This document shows, in pieces, positions 30,988 through 40,351 of a stretch of DNA of 64,000 nucleotides (the first letter of the stretch is position 1; each line of letters begins with the position of its first letter). The notes beneath the pieces are model-generated. The model did not search any database and had not been told where the DNA came from. It saw only the letters and a program-made list of their open reading frames with translations. Origin of the DNA: Spirosoma fluviale (lineage in GTDB: Bacteria > Bacteroidota > Bacteroidia > Cytophagales > Spirosomataceae); NCBI GenBank assembly GCA_945883625.1, contig CAMCXW010000004.1:23009-87008 (forward strand). Direction: 5' to 3'. The position numbers and the translations under genes are program-made.

Positions 30988-31806
30988 ATGTTGCAAATTC
31001 CAAATGTTCGATTGAATTCAGGTTATTTTATGCCTCAGCTGGGTTTGGGGGTGTATGCGCCGGGCCAACAAAACGAAGTTGGGCAATCGGTTCGAGAAGC
31101 GCTTGATCTTGGGATTCGCTTAATTGATGCAGCTTCTATATATGGGAATGAATTGGAAGTTGGGCAAGCAATATCGTCCACTTCCGTTGCACGCGAAGAA
31201 TTGTTTATTACGAGTAAGGTGTGGATGGATGACATGGGATATGATTCAACCATGCGTGCGTTTGAAAAGTCGTTGCATGATTTGTCTTTGGAATATATCG
31301 ATTTGTATTTAATTCATTGGCCTAAGGAAGATAAGCGCAAGGAAACGTGGAAGGCGTTGGAATCCTTGCATGAACAAGCTGTCATCAAGTCCATCGGTGT
31401 TTCTAATTATTACCAAAAAAACTTGTCGGAGCTTTTGAACTATGCCCATATTTGTCCGGCAGTGAATCAAATTGAGTTAAGTCCGTTTTGTTACTTACCT
31501 GATGAATTAGCGTTCTGCCAATCGCAGGGTATTCAAGTTGAAGGATATGCGCCGGTCGTGCGTGGTTTGAAAAAAGAGCATCCCGTTTTAGTCGAAATCG
31601 CACGTAAATGGGCCAAAACTACCTATCAGATATTGATTCGTTGGAATATTGAAATGGGCGCGGTGACGATTCCAAAATCCATTCATCGGGATCGCATGAT
31701 TGAAAATGTAACGGTATTTGATTTTGCGTTGGATGAAGATGACCTGACTCGATTAGCTTCTTTGTATGACAATACGCGGGTGGCTTGGGATCCCCGAGAT
31801 TTCTAA
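30988..31806 (+). CDS. Aldo/keto reductase
   Basis: MPQLGLGVYAPGQ, RLIDAASIYGNELEVGQAI, SLEYIDLYLIHWPKED, IKSIGVSNY, TIPKSIHRDRMIEN. Confidence 0.95.
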   Translation: MLQIPNVRLNSGYFMPQLGLGVYAPGQQNEVGQSVREALDLGIRLIDAASIYGNELEVGQAISSTSVAREELFITSKVWMDDMGYDSTMRAFEKSLHDLSLEYIDLYLIHWPKEDKRKETWKALESLHEQAVIKSIGVSNYYQKNLSELLNYAHICPAVNQIELSPFCYLPDELAFCQSQGIQVEGYAPVVRGLKKEHPVLVEIARKWAKTTYQILIRWNIEMGAVTIPKSIHRDRMIENVTVFDFALDEDDLTRLASLYDNTRVAWDPRDF

Positions 31807-31814
31807 TTCCCCCC

Positions 31815-31849
31815 TACCTTTGGCAAACCTTGGAGGATTGCCAAAGGTA
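31815..31849. repeat. 35-nt near-perfect palindrome at a convergent gene junction
   Basis: TACCTTTGGCAA (31815-31826) / TTGCCAAAGGTA (31838-31849), with nested CCT/AGG in the loop and one A-A mismatch. Confidence 0.8.
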
Positions 31850-31886
31850 AGTGGAAAAAGTGATTTTCAAGCCCGAAAAACTGATA

Positions 31887-32939
31887 TTAATCTAGATCAA
31901 TCACCACCCCATCACTCGTCGGATGTGCCACGCACGTAAGAATATATCCTTTTTGAATTTCACCTGCCGTCAGTCCATCTTCCTCATCCATCACCACAGA
32001 TCCAGACTTACACAAGCCCATACAAGCCGTGCACATGCCAGCCTGACACGAATACGGAATATCTAAATCGGCCTCAAGCGCAGCCTCCAATATTGTCTCA
32101 TGTGGTTGCACCGTCACGGCATGTGATTTCCCCTCATAGATTAAGGTAATCTCACGGGCCACTGAATTATCCTCGATTGATGTATCTGCAGAAGGAGCCG
32201 CATTAAATAATTCCTTATGAATCTGGTCGGCAGGGACATCAAAAATCCCCAATGCCGCCTGCACATCATCCATCATACCCACGGGTCCACATAGAAAATA
32301 ATGCGCTTTGGCAATGTCTAAGCCAAATTCTTGTTTCAAATAATACACCGTAGACGCCTGATTGATCCGACCTTTCAAGCCTGGCCAGGAAGCAGATGGC
32401 TTACTGATCACGTGCAATACCTGCAAGCGATCCGCAAATGATGCTTCTAATGCGTCCAACTGCCTTTTGAAGATGATTTGGTCTTCATAGCGCGACCCAT
32501 AAATAACCCGAATTTTTGATTTGGGTTCTCCGTGCAAAACAGATTTAATCATGGACATAAGCGGTGTGATGCCCGAGCCAGCGCCCACAAACACATAGGT
32601 TTTAGCTAAATTCGCATCAGCTTCTAACACGAAATTCCCCATCGGAGCAATAACCTCAATCGCATCGCCCACATTAATGTGGTCACATAAAAAATTGGAA
32701 ACCACTCCACCCGAAATACGCTTCACCGTAATTGCTGGTGACATATCGGTTTTAGGAGAAGAAGAAAGTGAATAGCTACGGCGCGGTTTTTCCCCCGCGA
32801 TAGTTGGGATCAAGGTTAAAAATTGACCCGATATATACGACAAAGTCTCATGTATTGGATGCCAAAAATGGATGGTTTTCGTGTCCGAGGTCTCCTCCGT
32901 GATTTCTTTAACTGTCAAATGTAAAAAACGTAAACTCAT
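31887..32939 (-). CDS. Ferredoxin-NADP reductase-like protein with C-terminal 2Fe-2S domain (PaaE/HmpX type)
   Basis: RRSYSLSSSP FAD motif, VFVGAGSGITPLMSMIKSVL NAD(P) motif, PYSCQAGMCTACMGLC 2Fe-2S motif. Start trimmed to MSLRFLHLT. Confidence 0.92.
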   Translation of the reverse strand: MSLRFLHLTVKEITEETSDTKTIHFWHPIHETLSYISGQFLTLIPTIAGEKPRRSYSLSSSPKTDMSPAITVKRISGGVVSNFLCDHINVGDAIEVIAPMGNFVLEADANLAKTYVFVGAGSGITPLMSMIKSVLHGEPKSKIRVIYGSRYEDQIIFKRQLDALEASFADRLQVLHVISKPSASWPGLKGRINQASTVYYLKQEFGLDIAKAHYFLCGPVGMMDDVQAALGIFDVPADQIHKELFNAAPSADTSIEDNSVAREITLIYEGKSHAVTVQPHETILEAALEADLDIPYSCQAGMCTACMGLCKSGSVVMDEEDGLTAGEIQKGYILTCVAHPTSDGVVIDLD

Positions 32940-32940
32940 A

Positions 32941-34443
32941 TTAATTAGGGTTAGGCACAATCCATTGAACCGTGCCGGCAGTTGACTCATTATGTAATCG
33001 ATCGACGGCCGTTACGACAAATCCATGACCGGATTCTACGGTTGAAGCCTCTATCTGTATTTCTGTTTTGCTTCCTTTGTAAACAATATTTTCCGCATGT
33101 TCCAAAGCCTTCAATCCCTCCTTGCGATGGATTTTATAGACCAAATAATAGGTGGCAGGGTCTTTGTCCATACTCATTTCGCCAGGTTTCCATGTCAAAA
33201 CCCATTGTCCCCCCTTTTTGTTTAAACTCACTTGGTGCGGAGCCGTAGGCGGAATGCTATCCAACCAAGGCATCGTGGGAACTAATGCCAAATGCGCAAA
33301 ATATGATTTACGCAAGGTGTCTTGGAAGCCTTTTAAGTTTTTGGCTAATTGGCTTGAACTGAAGTAAATAGACCCTTTGACTTGATCTAAACTCCGAGCA
33401 TATTGCAATTGTTTGGCTAATTCCCCCGCATTCCACTGATCCGTTAAATGATAGGCCGCATGCCCCACGTAGATCGGTCGGCCATACCCATGCTCATTCC
33501 ACCAGGCAGCAAGTGGCCCAAAGGGAGCTACTCTGTGCGTATTTCCCCAATATAATTGGGGGGCTAAATAATCAAGCCAACCAGCCTTCGCCCACTTCTC
33601 CGTATCGGCATACAAATCGTCATAGGACTGTAACCCGTTTCGTGTTGGGGATCCATATTCGGGATCTGAGCTTTTATGTCGCCAAATGCCAAATGGACTA
33701 ATGCCAAATTTTACACGCGGATTGACTTCTTTAATGGCTTGAGCTATTTCTTGAATGAGATTATTGACGTTTCTGCGTCGCCAGTCGGCCAAACTTTCAT
33801 TAGGTAATTTATACGTTTGATACGCTTCACCATCCTGAAAAACTTCATTTTTTATCGGATAAGGATAAAAATAATCATCAAAATGAATGCCATCTACATC
33901 GTAGTTCTGTACAATATTTTTGACAACATTGGTGATATAATGCCGAACGGCAGGGATACCAAAATTTAAAAGATGTTGGTGATTATACGTCACGATCCAC
34001 TCGGGGTGTTTGCGCACAATACTCTCCGAACTAAGTAAAGATTTTGTGGACATACTAGCCCTATTCATATTTAGCCACGCATGAAACTCCATGCCACGCG
34101 CATGACTTTCCGAAATCATGAATGCAAGTGGATCGTAATAGGGTTTTGGTGCTTGGCCCTGTAGTCCAGACAAATAGGCGGACCAAGGTTCCGTGCTTTT
34201 GGCATAGAGTGCATCTGCTGCAGTACGCACTTGAACAAATAGGGCATTGATTCCGGTTTTATGATGGGAATCTAAAAGCTCAATGAATTCTTTTTGTTGG
34301 GTTATTCCATTGTAATTGCGCGCACTTGGCCAATCGATGTTTTGGACCGTTGCCACCCAAACGCCTCGTAACTCGCGTTTCGGATGTTCTGCCAACAGGC
34401 TAAATGAAAATAAAACTAGAATTAAAGGAAGTTGCTTCATCAT
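32941..34443 (-). CDS. Glycosyl hydrolase-like 10 (GHL10/YngK-type) family protein
   Basis: ELRGVWVATVQNIDWPSARN...FVQVRTAADALYAKSTEPWSAYLSG...DGIHFDDYFYPYP. Confidence 0.92.
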   Translation of the reverse strand: MMKQLPLILVLFSFSLLAEHPKRELRGVWVATVQNIDWPSARNYNGITQQKEFIELLDSHHKTGINALFVQVRTAADALYAKSTEPWSAYLSGLQGQAPKPYYDPLAFMISESHARGMEFHAWLNMNRASMSTKSLLSSESIVRKHPEWIVTYNHQHLLNFGIPAVRHYITNVVKNIVQNYDVDGIHFDDYFYPYPIKNEVFQDGEAYQTYKLPNESLADWRRRNVNNLIQEIAQAIKEVNPRVKFGISPFGIWRHKSSDPEYGSPTRNGLQSYDDLYADTEKWAKAGWLDYLAPQLYWGNTHRVAPFGPLAAWWNEHGYGRPIYVGHAAYHLTDQWNAGELAKQLQYARSLDQVKGSIYFSSSQLAKNLKGFQDTLRKSYFAHLALVPTMPWLDSIPPTAPHQVSLNKKGGQWVLTWKPGEMSMDKDPATYYLVYKIHRKEGLKALEHAENIVYKGSKTEIQIEASTVESGHGFVVTAVDRLHNESTAGTVQWIVPNPN

Positions 34444-34474
34444 TGAAGCCGCAATTTACCAAAAATGGCTCGAA

Positions 34475-35185
34475 TTAGGCCTTTTCAATCGAAAATAAAT
34501 AACCTACCCCCTTCAGAGTTTTGATGTAATATTCCGGGATTTTCTCGCGTAGCTTTCGGATGTGCACATCGACTGTACGTTCAACGACGTAGACGTCTGA
34601 CCCCCAAACTTTTTCTAATAATTCGTCTCGGTTAAATACTTTATTTGGGTTTTTTGCGAGATAGGAAAGTAACTCAAATTCCTTTTTAGGTAGCACAAGC
34701 GTACGTCCATCAAAGGTTGCTGCATATTGTGTTCGATTAATCACTAATCCGCCAATCGCAATAATTTCTTGACTTTCTTCCGCCGAATCGCGTTTCAGAA
34801 TCGCATTGATGCGACTAACAAGAGCACGCGGCTTGATAGGCTTAATGATGTAATCATGCGCTCCTGCATCAAAAGCCGCCACCTCAGTAAACTCTTCTCC
34901 TCGCGCTGTTAGAAATAAAATCAGTGTATTTTTTAATTCAGGAATGGCTTTGATTTTACGTGCCGTCTCAATTCCATCCATCACGGGCATCATGACATCC
35001 ATGATAATTAAGGCTGGCTTGAATTGTTTAACAATATCCAATGCCTGTTGTCCATCATGAGCTTTGGCCAAAACATAATTTTCTTTTGCTAAATTGTACT
35101 CCAGTAGCTCGAGAATATCTGGGTCATCATCCACCAAAAGTATTTTCGCTTGATTAAACTGTGTGTTCATATTCGTATTGGACAA
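34475..35185 (-). CDS. OmpR/PhoB-type response regulator
   Basis: Receiver KILLVDDDPDILELLEYNL...IIMDVMMPVMDG...; winged helix (KKEFELLSYLAKNPNKVFNRDELLEKVWGSDVYVVERTVDVHIRKLREKI). Confidence 0.95.
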   Translation of the reverse strand: MSNTNMNTQFNQAKILLVDDDPDILELLEYNLAKENYVLAKAHDGQQALDIVKQFKPALIIMDVMMPVMDGIETARKIKAIPELKNTLILFLTARGEEFTEVAAFDAGAHDYIIKPIKPRALVSRINAILKRDSAEESQEIIAIGGLVINRTQYAATFDGRTLVLPKKEFELLSYLAKNPNKVFNRDELLEKVWGSDVYVVERTVDVHIRKLREKIPEYYIKTLKGVGYLFSIEKA

Positions 35186-35275
35186 TTAGTTTAAATGAAG
35201 TGACACAAATATAGAAGTCGCTATATTACGAAATTGTTAACTTTTTCCTTACTTTGATTTAATTATTACTACCCA

Positions 35276-36337
35276 ATGCCCGAAAAAACTGCTTATCCGA
35301 TTCGCTTAGCTGCTGTGCTCATTTCCATTGCGCTAGTTATTTTGGGATTGTATCTACTTCAGGACTTACTTATTTTATTGTCATTTGGAATGATTCTTGC
35401 GATGTTACTTTTGCCCATTTGTGCTTGGCTTGAGCGTCGCGGATTGCCACGTGCCATTTCCATTAGTATCTGCTTATTGCTGCTTATTTTGGTTTTAGGC
35501 GGATTGTTATTAATTCTCATCGGGCAAGCGGCCGAATTTGTAAGCGACTGGCCCATCTTTATCAAAAAGGCGGAGTCTTGGTTAAATAGCCTACAAAGTT
35601 TTTTATCCAAAAACCTAAATATCTCCCGCAAAAAGCAAATGGGCGAGGTGACGAACCAAACCATGAATCTGTTAAAAAATTCCGGATCGATTTTATCTAC
35701 AACGTTCACTACGTTAATTCACTCGATTACCACCCTGATTTTAGTCCCCATATTTGTATTTTTCTTCTTGTATTATCGGCAGTTTTTTTCGGAGTTTTTA
35801 AGTAAGGTTTTCCCAACAACCGAGCGTTCGGTGTTACAAGGAATTATGCACAAAACGGGCGGAGTGGTACACAGTTATTTGGTGGGACTTTTAGCGGTCA
35901 TGCTGATCGTTGCCATTTCAAATTGCATTGGCTTTTGGTGGCTGGGTGTTGATTATTACTTGTTTTTCGGATCGTTGACGGGTATTTTATTGCTAATCCC
36001 TTACGTAGGGATTTGGGTGGGAGCGGCCTTACCGATCATTTTAACTTTAGTTACATTAGGCCCCGGTTTTGCTATGGGCGTAGTTGCTTGGGTAGCCGCA
36101 GTTCAATTTGTGGAAGCAAATTTCATAACACCATTGGTCATCGGATCCAAGGTGTGTATTAATCCCATGATTGCTATGTTGGCCTTATTAGCCGGGGAAC
36201 TAATTTGGGGAATACCAGGTCTGATTTTAGCTTTGCCTTTAACCGCTATTCTTAAAGTTATTTTTGATCATGTGCCTGCACTTGAGGCCTATGGATTTTT
36301 ACTCGGCGAGGCCCCAAAACGATCAAAGCGAGAGTAA
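35276..36337 (+). CDS. AI-2E family transporter
   Basis: Multi-TM with VGIWVGAALPIILTLVTLG...NFITPLVIGSKVCINPMIAMLALLAGELIWGIPGLILALPLTAILKVIFD. Confidence 0.93.
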   Translation: MPEKTAYPIRLAAVLISIALVILGLYLLQDLLILLSFGMILAMLLLPICAWLERRGLPRAISISICLLLLILVLGGLLLILIGQAAEFVSDWPIFIKKAESWLNSLQSFLSKNLNISRKKQMGEVTNQTMNLLKNSGSILSTTFTTLIHSITTLILVPIFVFFFLYYRQFFSEFLSKVFPTTERSVLQGIMHKTGGVVHSYLVGLLAVMLIVAISNCIGFWWLGVDYYLFFGSLTGILLLIPYVGIWVGAALPIILTLVTLGPGFAMGVVAWVAAVQFVEANFITPLVIGSKVCINPMIAMLALLAGELIWGIPGLILALPLTAILKVIFDHVPALEAYGFLLGEAPKRSKRE

Positions 36338-37051
36338 CTCCTTGAACCTGATGGACTGTCGGCGCGATATCTCAATCTTCTCGCCCTTACCCATCAACGT
36401 AACCTGCAAGCCTCCGGAAAACCAGGGCTCAATTTTATCAATGTAATTTAGGTTGATGATATGCTTGCGATTCGCGCGAAAGAATACCTTGGGGTCCAAG
36501 CGATCTTCCATGGCATTTAAGGATTTCAAGACCAAGGGTTTCTGATCATCAAAAAACAAGCGGACATAATTTCCCATGGATTCACAAAGGCGAACGCGAT
36601 CTAGCCGGACGAACCAACATTTCTCCCCGTCTTTCACAAAGATTTGGTCTTGGGCACCCAATTTATGACTAGGGCTTTCGGTAGCGCGCGTTTGTGCTTG
36701 CGCCTGCTTTTCTAATTTTTGAATACTATCGCTGAGGCGAGATAGGTCAATGGGCTTCAACAAATAATCCAAGGCATTCACCTCAAATGCTTTTAACGCA
36801 TAGGCATCAAAGGCTGTTGTAAAAATCACCTCGGGTAAATAACCCTCCCAGGTTTCAAGCCATTCAAATCCTGTTTTTCCAGGCATTTGAATATCCAAAA
36901 ACAACACGTCTGGCTGTTGGGTCTCAAGTAATTCGGACACCTCATCCGTATTAGCGGCCTCACCAATCACTTCGATATGTGGGAAATTTTCCAATAAACG
37001 TTTGAGTTCATTTCGAGCTAAGCGCTCGTCGTCTACGATAATTGCTTTCAT
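36323..37051 (-). CDS. LytTR family response regulator
   Basis: Receiver KAIIVDDERLARNELKRLL...VLFLDIQMPGKTGFEWLE and LytTR domain (FFRANRKHIINLNYIDKIEPWFSGGLQVTLM). Confidence 0.95.
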   Translation of the reverse strand: MKAIIVDDERLARNELKRLLENFPHIEVIGEAANTDEVSELLETQQPDVLFLDIQMPGKTGFEWLETWEGYLPEVIFTTAFDAYALKAFEVNALDYLLKPIDLSRLSDSIQKLEKQAQAQTRATESPSHKLGAQDQIFVKDGEKCWFVRLDRVRLCESMGNYVRLFFDDQKPLVLKSLNAMEDRLDPKVFFRANRKHIINLNYIDKIEPWFSGGLQVTLMGKGEKIEISRRQSIRFKELLSL

Positions 37052-37059
37052 GGTAGGTA

Positions 37060-38103
37060 TTATTTTAGCTCAAGGTAAGGTAAAACCATCATTGCTTCCA
37101 CGTGATTTTTGTCCAATGGACGAATACTTAATTGAGCGGTTTCTCCAAATAATAAATTAAGCCGACTCTTTGAATTTTCAAATCCAATCCCCAGCGAATT
37201 GGCCATTTCTGCTTTTAGTTGGCCAGGATTAATCACGGAGATATGTACACTTCCCTCATTCAATTGCGCAGCGATTGTGATCATCCCGCCTTTGACCGAA
37301 TGTGAAATTCCATGTTTAATGGCATTTTCAACCAGTGTTTGGAGCATCATAGGAGGTATCTGAGCCTTTGAACATGTGGATGGAATTTCCATTTTCCACG
37401 TGAGTCGATCCTCATAACGAATTTTTTCCAATGCCAAATAATCAGCCACTGTTTCAAGTTCCTCTGCAAGCGGAATCGTTTTTCTGCGCTCAGTCAATAA
37501 TGAGCTACGCAGTAATTTTGACAATTGGTTAATCCCCTTTTTTGCCTTTTGAGGATCTTCCGTAATTAGCGCTTGCACGCTGTTTAATGCATTGAAAACA
37601 AAATGTGGATTCATTTGGGCGCGCAAAACTTTACCTTCAGTTTCCTGTATCGTGCGTTCCAATCGGTCCTGCTCACGTTCCATGTCCAGCTTTTTATTGG
37701 AATATTGGAAGAAGAAATAAATCAACTGCCAAATTGCCAACGGCTTCATAAAATTGAATAAAATCTGAATGACAATAAATGGGCTTAATGTAACGTCATA
37801 GCTTTCTTGTAGAAAGGTATAATCCATGGGGATGTTTAAGCCTACTAAACAAAGCGCCATGAAAAGTAGCGCAAGAATATTCAATTGTAAGAGGCGAAAT
37901 AAGCTCAGATCTTGCCAATGGAAGTGTTTGGTTATATGTCGGTATTGGTGGGTTAAGAAAATAGCGAGCGAAATATTGGCCAACGATGAAAAAAGCCATG
38001 CCCATTTCCAACCATATTGATTTGTGTAAAGTAGGGCTTCATTGAGCGCCCAGGCAAACCAGCCGCCGAATTGCAATGTCCAATAAAGCTGATTTTTTTT
38101 CAT
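37060..38103 (-). CDS. LytS/YehU-type sensor histidine kinase
   Basis: His_kinase motif LRAQMNPHFVFNALNSVQALI; MMLQTLVENAIKHGI; TM N-terminus. Confidence 0.94.
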   Translation of the reverse strand: MKKNQLYWTLQFGGWFAWALNEALLYTNQYGWKWAWLFSSLANISLAIFLTHQYRHITKHFHWQDLSLFRLLQLNILALLFMALCLVGLNIPMDYTFLQESYDVTLSPFIVIQILFNFMKPLAIWQLIYFFFQYSNKKLDMEREQDRLERTIQETEGKVLRAQMNPHFVFNALNSVQALITEDPQKAKKGINQLSKLLRSSLLTERRKTIPLAEELETVADYLALEKIRYEDRLTWKMEIPSTCSKAQIPPMMLQTLVENAIKHGISHSVKGGMITIAAQLNEGSVHISVINPGQLKAEMANSLGIGFENSKSRLNLLFGETAQLSIRPLDKNHVEAMMVLPYLELK

Positions 38104-38105
38104 CC

Positions 38106-38747
38106 TTACATGGATTCGGGCAAGTCGCGTAAATGATCCGTGTGATTTGCTTTTAAAAGGTTGAATTTGCCTTGTTTGTAGTCATATTGAATGTGATACA
38201 AACATAAATTTTGATGGGCAAAATCGTCCATTTTGTGCAATGGTTTTTCAAATAAATGCGTAAGTAAAACACGCATGGCACGCCCATGCATTGCAATCAA
38301 TATCGATTTTTCTTCTGGACGCGAAAGAATTAGGTCGACGACCGGTTTTTGTTTTTCTAAAACCTCAAGTGGACTTTCACCCTCCTCAGACTGCACATGT
38401 ACATTCCCTTCACGCCATGTTTTAGTTAAATTTCGATAGTAAGTATCATCTGCTGTATTCGGGGTGCGACCCTCACGAACACCCCAAGAAATTTCGTTTA
38501 AACCTGCATGCTGCTCCCATGGAAGTCCCTTTTCGATGAATTGTTGGACCGACTGATGTGTTCTCTTCAGCGCAGAGGTATAGATTTTATCTAATTCAAG
38601 GTGATGATAATGCGCATAAAATGCTTCTGCTTGTCTTTGACCCAATTCATTCAAATCGGCATCAATACCGCTGCCCTGAACTACCCCGGAACGGTTGTAT
38701 ATCGTTTCGCCGTGGCGTATCAAGTAAATGTCTTTAATCGAATGCAT
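38106..38747 (-). CDS. Histidine phosphatase family protein
   Basis: IYLIRHGETIYNRSGVVQG...LLIAMHGRAMRVLL-type catalytic His context. Confidence 0.92.
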   Translation of the reverse strand: MHSIKDIYLIRHGETIYNRSGVVQGSGIDADLNELGQRQAEAFYAHYHHLELDKIYTSALKRTHQSVQQFIEKGLPWEQHAGLNEISWGVREGRTPNTADDTYYRNLTKTWREGNVHVQSEEGESPLEVLEKQKPVVDLILSRPEEKSILIAMHGRAMRVLLTHLFEKPLHKMDDFAHQNLCLYHIQYDYKQGKFNLLKANHTDHLRDLPESM

Positions 38748-38816
38748 AAAAAATTACGAAAGGGTCTTTATTCGGCAAATATTTCCGAATTTTACGCCAC
38801 AAAACTACGAATATTT

Positions 38817-39239
38817 ATGTTTAATACGGCCATTTCTCTTGATACCATAAATGCATGGGCAGCGGGTAATATGATCGAGCATCTGGGAATTGAGTTCACT
38901 GAAATCCATGCAACCTTTATCAAAGCTAAAATGCCTGTTGACCATCGAACAAAACAGCCTTTCGGCTTACTACATGGCGGCGCATCCGTTGTATTAGCAG
39001 AAACGATGGGGAGCATTGCTTCTAGTTTAGCTGTACCAGATGCGGAACATTACAAAGGGGTCGGGGTTGAAATTAATGCCAATCACTTGAAATCGGCGCG
39101 CGGAGGTTTTGTCGTAGGAACCTGCATTCCGTTACGAATTGGAAAAACACTACATGTGTACGAAATAAAAATTCATGATGAGGACGAACAATTAATCTGC
39201 GCGAGTCGTTTAACTGTAGCTATATTGAAAGTAGATTAA
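38817..39239 (+). CDS. Hotdog-fold thioesterase; candidate DHNA-CoA thioesterase (menaquinone pathway)
   Basis: HRTKQPFGLLHGGASVVLAETMGSIAS hotdog motif. TAATG overlap with menF. Start trimmed to MFNTAIS. Confidence 0.85.
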   Translation: MFNTAISLDTINAWAAGNMIEHLGIEFTEIHATFIKAKMPVDHRTKQPFGLLHGGASVVLAETMGSIASSLAVPDAEHYKGVGVEINANHLKSARGGFVVGTCIPLRIGKTLHVYEIKIHDEDEQLICASRLTVAILKVD

Positions 39240-40351
39240 TGTCAAATTTGTGGAGTCAGTTGTGGGAGGATGCAGTTCAATCAGAACATGCCATCGTTGT
39301 TTGGCGATTGCCTAATCAGCCTGAGAAGCACTTGATGGTGGACGCTACTGGGGGAGTGAAACATGCCTCTTTGGATTTAGCGGCCTTACCAAGTGGATTT
39401 ATAGTAGCCCCCTTTGAAGGAGAACCCTATTTTTTATCGGCAAGTCACATACACTCATTGCCCGTTCTCCCATTCGATTTACCTTTAGTTAAGGACGTAC
39501 CTGTGGTGGTAGACGAAGTTGAAAAGGCGTATTTTAAGGAGCAAGTTCGGCGTTCAATTGAAAAAATTCATCTTGGTGAGTTTCAGAAAGTAGTTTTATC
39601 GCGTACGGCAGAACAAATTTTTGATCCGTCTTTTGATGTTTTGGAGGCTTTTGATCGCTTATGTATGGCTTATTCATCTGCATTTATATGTGCCGTATAT
39701 CTTCCTGCTTTTGGTAGTACGTGGATGTGCGCCACCCCTGAAATACTTGTTTCGCAGAATAAAGCGGGAGTTTTTAGTACGATTTCACTTGCAGGTACAC
39801 ATGCAGCTTCTCAGGTAGATGGCACGCAATTATCTGTTCAGGAAGTGCGCTGGTCACAAAAGGAGATCGAGGAACAAGCCTATGTAAGCCGCTATATTAT
39901 TGATTGTTTTAAGCGGATTCGCCTGAGAGAGTATGTCGAAAATGGGCCTAAAACGGTATTGGCTGGCAATTTGATGCATTTAAAAACGGAATACTTGGTA
40001 GATACACAGAAGTATCATTATCCAGGTTTAATTTCTACTATGTTAGACCTTTTGCACCCGACTTCTGCCGTTTGTGGCACACCTAAAGAAGCAGCAAAAT
40101 CTTGGATTCACTCGGTAGAAAAGCACCAGCGATCGCTATATAGTGGATATTTGGGCCCTGTTAATGTGGATCAAGAGATACAATTGTTTGTTAATCTACG
40201 TACTGTCCGCTTGGAACATGGTATTAAACAAATGAAGGCAACTTATTTTGCAGGTTGTGGAATTACGGAGGAATCTATTCCTGAAACAGAATGGCAAGAG
40301 ACAGAAATGAAATGCCAGACACTCCAGCGCGTACTTAGTGCTTCCCTTTAG
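39239..40351 (+). CDS. menF: Isochorismate synthase (chorismate-binding)
   Basis: VVLSRTAEQIF, PEILVSQNK, SLAGTHAA, HPTSAVCGTPKEAAKSWIHSVEKHQRSLYSGYLGPV. Confidence 0.88.
   Translation: MSNLWSQLWEDAVQSEHAIVVWRLPNQPEKHLMVDATGGVKHASLDLAALPSGFIVAPFEGEPYFLSASHIHSLPVLPFDLPLVKDVPVVVDEVEKAYFKEQVRRSIEKIHLGEFQKVVLSRTAEQIFDPSFDVLEAFDRLCMAYSSAFICAVYLPAFGSTWMCATPEILVSQNKAGVFSTISLAGTHAASQVDGTQLSVQEVRWSQKEIEEQAYVSRYIIDCFKRIRLREYVENGPKTVLAGNLMHLKTEYLVDTQKYHYPGLISTMLDLLHPTSAVCGTPKEAAKSWIHSVEKHQRSLYSGYLGPVNVDQEIQLFVNLRTVRLEHGIKQMKATYFAGCGITEESIPETEWQETEMKCQTLQRVLSASL

Noticed and set aside
38601-38816. N-terminal extension of the hotdog thioesterase ORF.
   Set aside because: Antisense to the histidine phosphatase gene; the conserved domain begins at MFNTAIS (38817).
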